Shown here piece by piece: positions 1-9,880 of a stretch of 64,000 bases of DNA. Position 1 is the stretch's first letter. The number at the start of each line of letters is the position of its first letter. The stretch is from contig JALJCQ010000018.1 of the NCBI GenBank assembly GCA_023091665.1, forward strand, positions 248,001-312,000. Direction: 5' to 3'. Below the pieces are notes generated by a model that ran no database searches, was not told the DNA's origin, and saw only the letters and a list, made by a program, of their open reading frames with translations. The stretch comes from Pythium myriotylum (taxonomy: Eukaryota > Oomycota > Peronosporomycetes > Pythiales > Pythiaceae). The translations under genes were made by a program, and so were the position numbers.

Positions 1-123
1 GCGCGATCTTCTTATGGCTACAGAAGGACTTGGCTCAAATTCGCAACAACAAGACCGAAAATGTGCGTGAATATTACTTGTACTCGATCGATACGTGTCA
101 TGTCAGAGGAGTCGCCTATCTAT

Positions 124-897
124 CTACACAAACGTCGCGTCGGGGGCGTTCTTCTTGATGAAATCGACGGCCTTGGCCACCTGCGCAAAGACACTTGGCT
201 TTCCCTTGATGCCGCAGCCATCGCCCCAGCTCACGATGCCCACGACCTCGTCGCTCGCCTTCTTGTTCTCAATCACGAGCGGGCCACCCGAGTCGCCCTT
301 GCACGTGTCCTTCCAGTTCTTGCCGCCCGCACAAAGCATCGAGTCGTCCGGCGCGCGGCTCAGCGGCGCGGTCTTGCACTTGTCGTCGGCGTAGATCTTG
401 AGCTCGACGCTGAGCAGCTCGTCGGACTGGTCGGCCTCGTCCGAGATCTGGCCCCAGCCGATGGCCAAGCCCTTCTCGCCAGCGACGGTGGCCACCGCCT
501 TGGTGCTCACGCTCACGGGCTTGGCCGTGGCCGGCGAGGCGAGCGTGACGACGGCCACGTCGTACGAGAGCGTCGTCTCGTTGAAGAGCGGGTGCATCGC
601 GGTCTTGGCGATCTTGATGCGCTCGCCGTCGGCCGAGCCCTGCAAGAAGTGCGTGCCGACCGCCGCGAACTTGTAGTAGCCGCGGCGGACGCAGTGCGCG
701 GCCGTGAGCACCTTGGTGGGCGAGATGAGCGAGCCGCCGCAGTTGCTCATGCCGTCGCTCGTCTCGCGGAGTCCGACGAGGTAGGTCTTGGACTTGGCCG
801 GCACGACGTCGCCGCCGACGATGAGCGGGCGGATGACGCTTTCCTGCGCGGCGGCCGAGACGGAGGCGACGAAGAGGGCGAGCAGAGCGAGCTTCAT
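124..897 (-). CDS. Secreted trypsin-like S1 serine protease (left-arm copy)
   Basis: Predicted 257-residue secreted protease of the S1A (chymotrypsin) family. The ATG at 897 is chosen because it opens a signal peptide (residues 1-16, MKLALLALFVASVSAA), followed by the mature start IVGG at 26-29. The catalytic triad is complete: His68 in LTAAHC, Asp113 in YDVAVVTL, Ser203 in GDSGGP. Asp197, six residues before the Ser, occupies the S1-pocket position of trypsin and predicts Lys/Arg specificity. Oomycete glucanase inhibitor proteins share this fold but have lost triad residues, so this copy is more likely an active protease. The protein is identical to the mirrored copy at 12028-12801. A short intronless gene is normal for the family. 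Confidence 0.92.
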   Translation of the reverse strand: MKLALLALFVASVSAAAQESVIRPLIVGGDVVPAKSKTYLVGLRETSDGMSNCGGSLISPTKVLTAAHCVRRGYYKFAAVGTHFLQGSADGERIKIAKTAMHPLFNETTLSYDVAVVTLASPATAKPVSVSTKAVATVAGEKGLAIGWGQISDEADQSDELLSVELKIYADDKCKTAPLSRAPDDSMLCAGGKNWKDTCKGDSGGPLVIENKKASDEVVGIVSWGDGCGIKGKPSVFAQVAKAVDFIKKNAPDATFV

Positions 898-931
898 GGC
901 TTGGGGAGTGCGAGACGGAGATTGAAGAAGT

Positions 932-948
932 GGAAAGTGGGAAGTGAG
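932..948 (-). promoter_or_regulatory. Inr/FPR-like core promoter of the left S1 protease
   Basis: Read on the minus strand, CTCACTTCCCACTTTCC lies about 35-50 bases upstream of the ATG at 897. It resembles the oomycete initiator (YCAYTYY) followed by the flanking promoter region (CAWTTTNYY). The same bases occur in the mirrored arm. The assignment rests on similarity and position only. Confidence 0.45.
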
Positions 949-1884
949 CACGCCGAGGCGAGAGAGGCAATGGGAAACGCGACACTCGAGTGAGCGAGGA
1001 CACGTGGGAGCGGGACACGAGCCGTTCCATTGGAACGGCGTGAGTCACGCAGAGTTTCCAAGCGGCGATTGAGGGTCACGCGCTGTTCCCACCTGTCGAT
1101 CGACAGCAGGGGCACTTGTTCTGCCTGTCGTTTCTTCCCATGACAAAGACCACCAGTTGTATGTCGCGTGTAGACAGGACTGCGATTGTCGATGTTGCGG
1201 TCGCTGTGTAGTTAGTTTGGAAGTCCTGGAGGGACAACGTCCGCGCACCAGTCGCGTCGGTCGTGCTGACGAGTCTACTAATTATGCATCGAAAGATGCG
1301 AGTAACGATTCGAAAGTGTCACAAGAGAGCTTCGTTTCGGAGGGACCGCGATGTGATCGATGGAAGAACGGGCGTGGGTACTCGGGACTCGCACAGGAGC
1401 GATCTGCACGTCGAATCTGCATGATCCGATTCGAAATTTCTTGGAAGTAGGAGACGTATACTGTACCTCTTTAGGAGGGACTGTACTGTACTGGATAACG
1501 CCCACAAATGGAAGCGATTCTTCTTGTTCCGCAAGACGCGTCCACCACCCGAGAGCGAGCTGCTCATGCCTCCGTTGTGTTTTCTCGTGGACTCGAGTGC
1601 CGCGCTCGGTCCTTCTCGAACCAACCAGTCTACCATGTTTTCCAACTGTCCTGCACTGTACTGCATTCTCGCGATCTGGATTCCTGGGCTCGTCTCGCAG
1701 GTGTCAACTCCGGATCTTTTCACTTGATGTTTCTGCGTGCGAGTCACGCACAACTGACTGCCACGCAGCCATCGCCACCTGAACGTCCCGTTTGTGAGGT
1801 GGGGAAGCAGGTCGATTAGCTCAAAACTGGCCTGGGTCGAGGTCACTCGAGCGAGGGACGTAGAAGCCAGCAGCCCTGTGTGGA

Positions 1885-3043
1885 GTGGCATCTCTCGTCT
1901 CGCGTTCGCGCAGCATGCTCGAGGCCGCGCTGACGGACGAGCAGCAAGCGCTTCTGCGGCGGCGGCGGCTGCGCGGGCGCGTGTACGCCAAGCGCCACGT
2001 CGAGAAGAGGAAGGTGTGGACGCTCGGGGCTTCTTTGAAGGAGAATACTATTTCCTCACGGTCTCACTTATTGCTCTTCTACCGCAGATCACGATCGACT
2101 CGCTGCGCCACGAGCTCGCGGCGCTGGAGCTGCAGTACCGCGCGCTCGTCGACTCGAGGACTCGCGCTCGCGACGGCGGCGGCGGCAGCGCCGACGAGTC
2201 CTCGCTGGTGGCTCGTCTCCATCGCCTGCCGGCGACAAGGAGTGGCTCTGCCGCGAGAACGCGGGGCTCCACGCGCTGACCACGGAGCGGATGATCCAGG
2301 AGGCGAGACTGCAGCAGGCCGTGGACATGGTCGCGCTGCCGTCGCTCGCGGAGCTGCCGTTCCGCACGCGTCCGCTGAGCGCCGAGCACCGTCGCCAGGC
2401 CATCTCGTCGTGTCGCGAGGCCGCGATGCGGTTCGCGGCGCAGCAGAATCGCCAGAGTTCGGGGCTCGAGGTCTTCGGCTGGCGCGACTACCGCCACGTC
2501 ACCGGCGACAGGCTCGAGTTTGCGCTCGAGAAGCTCTTCCCGAACGTCTCGGCCGCTGAGCTCGTCAACCGCGTCTGGAAGTTTATCGCGAACCCACAGA
2601 CGACGCACCTGCTGTACAGCGCGAGCACGAACCCGCGGATCGACTTGCTGCAGCAGGTGGACGAGAACACGGTGCTCTTTTACTGGCGCATTCGTCCGCC
2701 AGGCTCGCCCGTGGCGTTCAAGGCGGTGCACATGTTCGCCAGAGTGGTGATTCCAAACGGATTCATGATCGCCTCACGGTCCATTGATCGCAGTCTGGTC
2801 GGTTTCGACGACGACGGTATCAACGCGCTGATCGAAGAGCTTCGAGAACCGAGAAGGCGCAAGATTGGCGAGTACTGGGCCAAGATCAACAACTGGATCG
2901 TGACCGAGCACGTCTCAGCTACGTCGAGCAAGTTTCTCTTCGGCGGCGCGTCCAAGGCTCTGTGGACGGTCGAACTGCTGCTAATGTGCATGCGGCTAGA
3001 GAGCCTCGCTCTCGGTGCACGCTTGCTGCCGCCGCCGTGCTGA
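1885..3043 (+). pseudogene. bZIP-like/START-like protein, frameshifted left copy
   Basis: Two-exon gene. Exon 1 (1885-2013) encodes a 43-residue basic region rich in Arg/Lys. A 74-base intron runs 2014-2087 (GTGTGG...CCGCAG), and exon 2 starts at 2088 with the leucine-rich helix that includes LRHELAALELQ. A single base is missing near 2235 relative to the mirrored copy at 9881-11040, so the reading frame ends at 2279 after about 107 residues. The remaining domain stays open in another frame to the stop at 3043. The last 65 or so codons differ from the mirrored copy because the repeat arm ends at about 2838. The deletion could be a real mutation or a consensus error in one of two near-identical copies. 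Confidence 0.75.
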
Positions 3044-3638
3044 CGTTGACGCTAGACAAAAGAGCTACTGGGTGTGTGCAAAACCACGTCTCCTATCCAG
3101 TTTTTGTGGTCACGAGGCCGGACAGCGCGATCTTCTGTTGCGATCCTTGATGTTGTTGGCAACTTGTTGCCACTCGACGATCTGGACAGAGGGAATTGAC
3201 TGCGAGCGTGGGTGAGATTTGCAAAAGCATTTTCAACCGTTGAGAGTCGGGATTACTTGGTCGAAAGATGTGAGCGACACAAGCCGGAAACTGTTCGATC
3301 AACAAAGCCAGAACACGCTGAGTTCTTGTGCTACCAACACCAGTCTTCATGGCATTGATGCCGTGAATTGTGGGCGATCTCTAGATGATGAAAAACTTTT
3401 TCTTTGTCCAGTCTGGTTTAAATGCAGGCGAGGGACCCCAGCATTCACCAGATTTACATTGTGAGTCACGTTACAGCAGTTGAGGTTCACCCATCACCAT
3501 TGACGTCGTCATCATTTCCAGGGCAACTGATCTGATCTTTGGGAATCCCAAGTTGGTTCTCGTCCTCACTAGGATTGGCCATAAATGGCTTTTGACGAAG
3601 AGAAAAAGGATTCAAGTCCTGCGTGGCAATTTTGAATC
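3044..3638. other. Spacer between the two left bZIP-like genes
   Basis: No supported gene. Its start shows weak similarity to the mirrored spacer beyond 9880, with a shared stretch TTTGTGGTCACGAGGCCGG at about 3101-3121 against a one-base variant on the right. The palindrome is therefore older than its near-identical outer arms. The promoter element at 3562-3588 lies at the downstream end. Confidence 0.6.
3562..3588 (+). promoter_or_regulatory. Conserved CCAAT plus CArG-like promoter element
   Basis: TCCTCACTAGGATTGGCC is followed directly by an ATAAATGG tail. It contains an inverted CCAAT box (ATTGG, 3574-3578) abutting a CArG sequence CCATAAATGG (3579-3588), about 70 bases upstream of the ATG at 3657. 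The same block, with one change (CTACGATTGG), lies upstream of the mirrored paralog at 9581-9607. CArG boxes bind MADS/SRF factors in other eukaryotes; binding here is inference. Confidence 0.5.
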
Positions 3639-3656
3639 ATGATCACCCAAGTCAAC

Positions 3657-4758
3657 ATGTTGGGCGCTGGCGCGATGAACGAGCACGAGGAGCTTCTTTG
3701 GCGACGGCTGCGCGCGCGAGTGTACTCGAGACGGTCTGTCGAGAAGAAAAAGGTAACCCAATGTAATCGTATTTTTCGTCCCGCCACGGTCTCACTTATT
3801 CGCGCGAGGATAGACCACGATAAACGCGCTGCGTCGAGAGCTCGCAGCGCTCGAGCTGCAGTACACAAAACTTGTCCAGACGACGGCTAATAGTAGCCTT
3901 GAAGAAGCGGACTCCTCGCTCTTGAGTCGTTTCCTTCAACTCGCGACGCTCAAAGAGAAGCTGTGCCGAGAGAACCAGAGTCTCCACGCCATCGCTTCAG
4001 AGCGTATGATCCAGGAAGCGAGGCTGCAGCAGATTGTGGACATGGCAGCACTGACGTCGGTGATTGATATGCCATTCCAGTTCCGTTCGCTAACCATCGA
4101 TCAGTGCAACGAGCTGATTGAGTCTTGTCGAGATGACGCTTTGCGGTTTGTGTCTTGTCGCGAACGGCAGAGTTCCGGGCATGAGGTCGTGGGCTGGCGC
4201 GGCTACCGTGAAGTCGTTGGTGACATGGTGGAGTTTTCGCTGGAGAAAGCTTTCGTGAATATGTCGGCCACTGACCTCGCCAATCGCACGTGGGCGATGC
4301 TTATGAATCCCGACCTCAACTGTCGCGTTTACAGCATGACCACTAATCCACATCTTGAGCTACTCCAACGCATTGGCGAGAATTCGGCAATTTTTTATAG
4401 GCGTATTAGGCCTCCGGGGTCATCTGTGACGTTCAAGACGATAGTGTTGCTTGCGCGAGTTGAGATTCCGAGCGGTGTCTTTATTGCATCAAGATCAATT
4501 GACCCTGATCTTATCGGATTCAATGATGGTGATCTAAACGCTCTCATAGAAGAGCTTAGGGACCCGATGGATTGTGGCATCGAAACAAACTGGGCAACTC
4601 TGGACAATTGGGTTAGAATTGAGAAGATCTCAGATACGAGCTGCAAGTATGTCTTCGGTGGCGCGTCCAAGGCTCTCTGGACGGTTGAAGTGCTACTCAT
4701 GTGCTTACGTTTCGAGAACCTTGTGCTCGGTTCACGCTTGCTGCCGTTGTCGCGGTGA
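3657..4758 (+). CDS. bZIP-like/START-like protein, left inner paralog
   Basis: Two exons: 3657-3752 and 3814-4758, split by a 61-base intron (GTAACC...GATAG), giving 346 residues. The ATG at 3657 is preferred over the in-frame ATG at 3639 because it matches the first exon length (32 codons) of the mirrored paralog. The N-terminus is a basic region (RRLRARVYSRRSVEKKK) running into a leucine-rich helix in exon 2, which looks like a divergent bZIP. The C-terminal 200 residues include ELLQRIGENSAIFYRRI and a conserved ASRSIDPDLIGF, and read like a START-type helix-grip domain. It may belong with the oomycete proteins annotated M96 mating-specific, but I could not verify that. Probable role: nuclear regulator. 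Confidence 0.8.
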
Positions 4759-5307
4759 TTGGAACGATACAAGGACGTCCGGTCAATTTCGACGAATGTA
4801 TTCGCACCCCAGTCGAATTTATCGCTTCCCGCCCTCTGTTTCCGACAACACAAGTCATTTGGCAAGGTTCTGTACAAGCAAAACTCGATAGATGGCGTGT
4901 GCAAGCAGGGGAGTACGTGCCTCATAACCGCCTATAAAAGATCCGTCAGTGGCAGCATGCAAATTCTCCGCCATGGCTTTTACCCGTAAGTGAACCATGG
5001 TGGCAAATTAGCCAAGAAGACAATGATGTGATGGGACACTTGAGTCAAGCTGTGCCAGTCTCCCTCGTTAAAACTCCCACGAAGAATTTTTTGTCTTCGC
5101 TTACGATCGCTTGGGGATTTCTTGCAGATGCATCCGTCTTCGCCCATCCAAAGCCCAACCAGTGAAGAATTGCGCCCAGTTCGCTTCGTATAACAAACAC
5201 CATAATCTGCAAAAATGTACGGCCTCATTCTTTGCACTAGCGGCTACTCGTACACAACCACGAAAAGTCTACTCTACCGACCGTCAAGTCAACACAGGTC
5301 TAGTCAC
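4759..5307. other. Spacer between bZIP-like and GH16 genes
   Basis: No supported gene. The two neighbours converge here. A TATAAAAG string occurs at about 4934 with no coding sequence to serve. Short open frames on both strands lack family resemblance. Confidence 0.5.
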
Positions 5308-7545
5308 TCAGAGGAAGTTCTGGGCGTAGTCGAGCTTGGCACGGCTGGCGCGGTCTAGCGCCTCAGGCGACGGTGCCCGCATGAACGCTTCTCGCTTCTG
5401 CGCGATCAACTTCGCCTCGGCTAGCATGCGCTGCTCGTAGCCGCGTGACATCTGCAGAGAGATACATGAGGCCAGTACCACTACTGCTGCAACACCAATC
5501 GCGACGCCGAAGGGCGGACCGTAGCCGGTAAATTTCTCCTTGCCCGTAGCAGTCTTGCGCTCGTCTAACACTGTCGTGCACCGCGGACCGCCCCAGGACT
5601 TGCCACTTCGACACACACAACGGCCTTTCTCGCAAGAGCCCGTGACGAGCCTCACGTACTGGATGTCGCCTGTCGGCCGAACGGTGCAGTCATCATTCGT
5701 GCGGCAAAAGGCCCCGCCGGCCACGTCAATCGCAAGATTATCGTAGTCCTGGTACTCCTCGATGTGTCCATTGATCCATTCTTTGGTTGGGTGTGACGCC
5801 GGGTCGCATCCTACCTGCATGTAGTTGTCCGGCTCGAGATCGTTCGCAAGATCCTGGTAGAGACGAATGTAGTCGATCTTGAGGTACATCGGGAACTCGT
5901 CACAGATCTTGTTGACGACCGGATCCTTGCCGTCACCGCGGCAGGGTTTGCCCGGGTTCGGCGGCCGCGCGCCCCAGTTGGTCGAGAGCGCGACGTTGAA
6001 GATGAGGTACATGGGTTCCTCGATCATGATCTTTTGGGGATTGTCGTTCTTCGGCCCCTGCGGCACCTTCATGAAGGCCTCGGACGTGATCTCGAAGAGC
6101 GGGTAGCCGTCCAGGTTCCACCGCACGTAGCCGTTCTTGCCCGTGACCCACTCGAGCTGGTACACGAGGTAATCAGTGTAAGCAGCGAGGTGCACAGGCC
6201 AGTTGGACGAAATCGCATCCATCTGGTAGTTGAAAGTCTTCATGATGTTGGTGATGGGCTGTGAGTCGGCGCGAGGGAACGGACAGAGCTTGCTCTGGTT
6301 GTCCGGGTCGCACAGGTACGAACCCGTGTACGCGTTCATGACTGGGAAACACGTGCCGTTGTAGTTGATGCCCCAGTGGATGTTGCCCTTGCCGTCGACG
6401 AGTCCGAGGTCCGCGTAGCCGTCTTTCGAGCCGGGACAGTTGTTGGGGTCACACGAGTTTTCGACAACGCCACTCTTTATCGCGCTCGCCACTTTCTCGT
6501 ATGTCTGCTTGAGCTTCGGGTCAGGCGCGCAAAACGGGTTGCTCTGGTAGCGGAGACCTTGGTACCAGGACTTGTAGCCTCGCTTCTGGTAATGCGCCGT
6601 GGGGATACCTGGGTGGTTCGCCCCGGGCGTCTTGCATGTGCCAGCGTACAGACAGAAGGGCTGGTCCATGGCTGTGTTCACCGGAAAGAGGCGGTAATCC
6701 TTCGGCATGCCCGGGCCGATCTGCAGGGACGATGAGACGGCGTCTCCACCGCCTTCCACGAGATCGATCTCGGGGGCGCCACGGCCCATATTCGGGTGCA
6801 TGCCGTATCCCGGATTCGAGTCGCATGCGCTGATCCGTTGGTAAGTGGGCTCAAATTCGTTCGGGTCGCATCGGTTGTAGGAGAAGGGCCACATGCGGTT
6901 GGTCGAGGCACTAAAGATCGCTCGTCCCAGGTTGCCCATCATCCAGATCCCAGGCCAGGTCGGGTAGTACTGGAGGTTCCGGATGCGTCCACTCGGACCT
7001 TGTGCGAGGTCAGGGTTCCCGGACTTGGCACTCACGGCGCCAGGCAGCTGAGCACGCACCTCGAGCATGCCTCCCTGGAAGCAGAATTTGTTCCAGGACT
7101 GAACCATGGCAGCGCGGTACTGGAAATCGACTGTCTCGTACTGCGGCGGATTCAGATACATGTTGTAGACGCGGATCGTGTTCGGGTCGTCGACGACCTT
7201 GATGTAGTAGTAGCACGTGCCGTCGTCGTCGCACTGGGTTGACGTCATATTGTGGGAGTAGAGCTCTTTCGCGCCGTTGACACCGTCGGGCTTCTCAAGC
7301 GACGTCCACATATGGTCATTGCCTGGTCGAAAGTCGCGCCCCGGCGTGTTGAACTCGTCGCTCATCACGAGCTCCCACGGTCGCCCGCGTGAGCTTGTGT
7401 ACATGAAGCGGTCGGCCGGCGTGTCGGGATCCACCCATGTGCGGATTCCGGACTTGGTCTGGTACTCTTTGGCTGTCGCGGACGAGTTGCCCGCAGCGAC
7501 CACCGCTGGTAGTGCGGCTAGTGCCACGCCCAGTAACCGGAACAT
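5308..7545 (-). CDS. KRE6/SKN1-type GH16 beta-glucan synthesis-associated protein
   Basis: 745 residues from the ATG at 7545, which opens a signal peptide (MFRLLGVALAALPAVVAAG). The central GH16 fold contains the family stretch PGIWMMGNLGRAIFSASTNR (198-217) and the catalytic motif EIDLVE (Glu259, Asp261, Glu264). The C-terminus carries a Cys-rich EGF-like segment (about 614-657) and one membrane span (about 678-698), then a short charged tail. In fungi, KRE6/SKN1 proteins support beta-1,6-glucan assembly in the secretory pathway. Here the topology is type I (cleaved signal, C-terminal anchor), unlike the N-terminal anchor of yeast KRE6. The gene is the only non-duplicated one inside the palindrome. 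Likely role: cell-wall glucan remodelling or synthesis. Confidence 0.92.
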   Translation of the reverse strand: MFRLLGVALAALPAVVAAGNSSATAKEYQTKSGIRTWVDPDTPADRFMYTSSRGRPWELVMSDEFNTPGRDFRPGNDHMWTSLEKPDGVNGAKELYSHNMTSTQCDDDGTCYYYIKVVDDPNTIRVYNMYLNPPQYETVDFQYRAAMVQSWNKFCFQGGMLEVRAQLPGAVSAKSGNPDLAQGPSGRIRNLQYYPTWPGIWMMGNLGRAIFSASTNRMWPFSYNRCDPNEFEPTYQRISACDSNPGYGMHPNMGRGAPEIDLVEGGGDAVSSSLQIGPGMPKDYRLFPVNTAMDQPFCLYAGTCKTPGANHPGIPTAHYQKRGYKSWYQGLRYQSNPFCAPDPKLKQTYEKVASAIKSGVVENSCDPNNCPGSKDGYADLGLVDGKGNIHWGINYNGTCFPVMNAYTGSYLCDPDNQSKLCPFPRADSQPITNIMKTFNYQMDAISSNWPVHLAAYTDYLVYQLEWVTGKNGYVRWNLDGYPLFEITSEAFMKVPQGPKNDNPQKIMIEEPMYLIFNVALSTNWGARPPNPGKPCRGDGKDPVVNKICDEFPMYLKIDYIRLYQDLANDLEPDNYMQVGCDPASHPTKEWINGHIEEYQDYDNLAIDVAGGAFCRTNDDCTVRPTGDIQYVRLVTGSCEKGRCVCRSGKSWGGPRCTTVLDERKTATGKEKFTGYGPPFGVAIGVAAVVVLASCISLQMSRGYEQRMLAEAKLIAQKREAFMRAPSPEALDRASRAKLDYAQNFL

Positions 7546-7560
7546 GATGATGGCGGAGGG

Positions 7561-7575
7561 GGATTGAAAATGAGC
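7561..7575 (-). promoter_or_regulatory. Inr/FPR-like core promoter of the GH16 gene
   Basis: On the minus strand GCTCATTTTCAATCC lies 15 bases upstream of the ATG. It matches the oomycete initiator consensus (GCTCATTY-type) fused to a CAWT-type flanking element. This is the best promoter match in the window. Confidence 0.6.
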
Positions 7576-8424
7576 GTGCGTGTCCTTAGTCGGTTGGAGA
7601 CATTGAGGTGATGAGGTCTCCGTGAGGACCTGCACCGTTCTTGGGATTAAGTGTACTTTTATAAAATAATATAAACGCTATTTAATGTCATTAAATTACA
7701 CATAACAATATTAATATGATAGAATAAAGTCTAAATAACAAATATGTTGACACAATAGATGCTACAAACTTGCGCTAAATGAAGAGGAGATATGTACAAT
7801 TTGTCCGATCGGACTCAGCTTAGGTCCAAGACCAGTTGTTGACATATCCTGACGAAACAGAGCATCGCAGTCTGAGTTTTTTTTTTGGAGGCCCCGGCTC
7901 TTAGGCCGTCAGGTTTCAATCTCTACTGCTCGGCTGTTGACAGCTTCAAGCTGGCTTTTAGCCCACTCGTGCTGACTTGTGCCCACTTGCGGTTCGTTCT
8001 CACTGAGCCCCGCTCTCTCGACGTACGGTGTTCATAGCCTTGTCGTCATCCCGAGAACAGAGAAGTGGATGATGCACCAAAAAAAGGTGGGGTGATTTCT
8101 CAGGTAAATTGCGTGCGTCTATTCACTACTTGTGCGATGTGTTTGAAAGGTGGTTCGTTTGACGACGGGCTCTCGAAGTCATTTTGTCTATGAACTGAAC
8201 GCACACAAAGTGATCTCGTGGTGGCTATGAGCATACCAAGCGGTATTCATCCACTTTTGCATCGTCAACATTCGCAGACATCGGAGACTCTGCACAATCC
8301 ACTGGAGTGGCCTAAGACTCGCCAAGTATGAGACAAAGCTGCAAAGACACCTGCGACGATAGCGTGGTACAAAGCTGTGCACTGTGGCTGGCGCTCACAT
8401 CTTCGCCGCGTGTGCACCTGATGG
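7576..8424. other. AT-rich spacer with poly-T
   Basis: About 7650-7800 is conspicuously AT-rich compared with the rest of the window, and an uninterrupted T run of 10 sits at 7877-7886. No coding sequence is supported. The spacer separates the divergent 5' end of the GH16 gene from the 3' end of the bZIP-like gene on the same strand. Confidence 0.55.
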
Positions 8425-9532
8425 TCATCGCGACGATGGCAGCAAGCGTGACCCAAGCACGATGCTTTCACCGCGCATGCAAATGAGCAGCAGTTCGACG
8501 ATCCAAACAGCCTTCGCGGACCCGCCAAAGGAGAGTTTACAGCTTGTGGACGAGACTTCCTCCATCATCATCCAGTGGTTGATCGCGGTCCATGACTCGC
8601 TCGCATTGCGACTTGCGGGGTCTTTGAGTTCTTCGATCATCCTGTTGAGGCCGTCATCGTGGAAGCCGATGAGATCAGGGTCGATTGACCTGGACGCGAT
8701 GAAAAACCCGTTTGGAATCGGCAACCACGCTCGTAGAAACACCGCCTTGGATATTACCAGAGATCCCGGGGTCTGGATGCGCCTATAGAAGAGAGCCGTA
8801 TTCTCGTCGATATGCTGCAGCAGCTCAAGACGTACCCTGGTGGTCGAGGAGTACGTGCGGCAGCACATTTCCGGATTCATGAGCAGCGCCCACGTGCGAT
8901 CGGCAAGATCAGCGACCGAAATATTCTCAAATGTTTTCTCTAGCGAAAACTCCACCATATCGCCGACAACGTGGCGATAGTCGCGCCAGCCTACGACCTC
9001 GAGTCCGGAGCTCTGTCGTTCGCGACGAGAAGCAAACCGCAAGGCGTCATCTCTACACGACTCAAGCGGCTCGCGACACTGGTCCACAGTCAACGGACGG
9101 AAGTGGAACGGCAATTCCACCAGTGGTGGCGATTCTCTCATGTCCACAACCTGCTGCAGCCTGGCTTCCTGCATCATGCGCTCTGACATGATAGCCTGGA
9201 GCTCCTGGTTCTCACGACAAAGCCTCTCTTTGAGCGCCGGAAGTCGATGGAAGCGACTCAACAGCGAAGAGCCTGCTTCTTCGTGGCTTCTATTCATATC
9301 AGTGCTCTTGTCGACCAGCGTTCTGTACTGCAGCTCGAGCGCTGCGAGTTCTTGTCGCAGCACATTAATCGTGGTCTGTCCTTGCGCGAATAAGTGAGAC
9401 CGTGACCGTTTGTCAAAACTTTCCACGTGGCGTTACCTTCTTCTTCTCGACGGAGCGCTTGGAGTACACTCGCGCGCGCAGCCGCCGCCAGAGTAGCTCC
9501 TCGTGCTCGTTCATCTCGGTGTCCTCGAGCAT
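8425..9532 (-). CDS. bZIP-like/START-like protein, right inner paralog
   Basis: Two exons, 9532-9437 and 9375-8425, with a 61-base intron (9436-9376, GTAACG...GGACAG) at the same place as in the paralog at 3657-4758; 348 residues. The ATG at 9532 gives MLEDTEMNEHEELL, parallel to MLGAGAMNEHEELL in the left copy. The same layout follows: basic stretch RRLRARVYSKRSVEKKK, leucine-rich helix, then a START-like C-terminal domain with LLQHIDENTALFYRRI and ASRSIDPDLIGF. It is the mirror partner of the left inner gene but clearly diverged from it, so this part of the palindrome is old. Function unknown; probably a transcriptional regulator. Confidence 0.8.
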
Positions 9533-9580
9533 TCTCACTTGGCGAAACCCATCGCAAATGCCACGCCTGACAGGTGCGTC

Positions 9581-9607
9581 CCATTTATGGCCAATCGTAG
9601 TGAGGAC
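9581..9607 (-). promoter_or_regulatory. Conserved CCAAT plus CArG-like promoter element (mirror)
   Basis: On the minus strand the block reads TCCTCACTACGATTGGCC and then ATAAATGG. The inverted CCAAT and the CArG box (CCATAAATGG, 9590-9581) keep the same spacing as upstream of the left paralog. It lies about 50 bases before the ATG at 9532. Conservation amid diverged spacer suggests selection. Confidence 0.5.
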
Positions 9608-9615
9608 GATCGTCG

Positions 9616-9657
9616 TAATGATGATGGTGGTGATGATGATGACGATGGTGGGTGACC
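9616..9657. repeat. Imperfect GAT/GGT trinucleotide microsatellite
   Basis: A run of ATGATGATGGTGGTGATGATG type, with interruptions, lies in the spacer between two same-strand bZIP-like genes. It is non-coding. Confidence 0.6.
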
Positions 9658-9880
9658 TCGAATAACGCTGCAACGCGAACTGTGGGATGTAAAAGGCTCC
9701 AATGCCCAGTCGTCTTCGAGCGGGGCCGCGATGCCAAGTGCACGTTGTAATACCACTTCCGCTAGTAGGATTTTCTGACATATCTCACAAAGTCTCAATT
9801 TAATTTTACAGATCTCATTTGGTTCCCCCGGCCTCGTAACCACAAATCGTGGACAAGATGTACCCTGTCGAGCCACGACG

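Larger units (their letters stand above)
1..2838. repeat. Left arm of a near-perfect inverted repeat
   Basis: This arm is the reverse complement of about 10087-12924, with position x pairing with 12925-x (12924-x after a 1-base deletion near 2235). It carries one whole S1 protease gene and most of a bZIP-like gene. I saw substitutions at about 772 and 1295 and two synonymous changes near 2734-2740, plus the deletion. Identity is therefore about 99.8% or higher until about 2838, where it falls abruptly to paralog level. The pairing reaches base 1, so the arm probably continues outside the window. Confidence 0.93.

Noticed and set aside
61..993. 310-codon open frame antisense to the left protease, repeated at 11932-12864
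   Set aside because: Arg/Gly/Leu-rich composition typical of the reverse frame of a GC-biased gene. It appears twice only because the DNA is duplicated.
1319..1891. 190-codon open frame in the bZIP/protease spacer, mirrored at 11034-11606
   Set aside because: No domain, signal or family resemblance, and overlapping open frames on the other strand are equally long. Duplication of the DNA makes conservation between arms meaningless.
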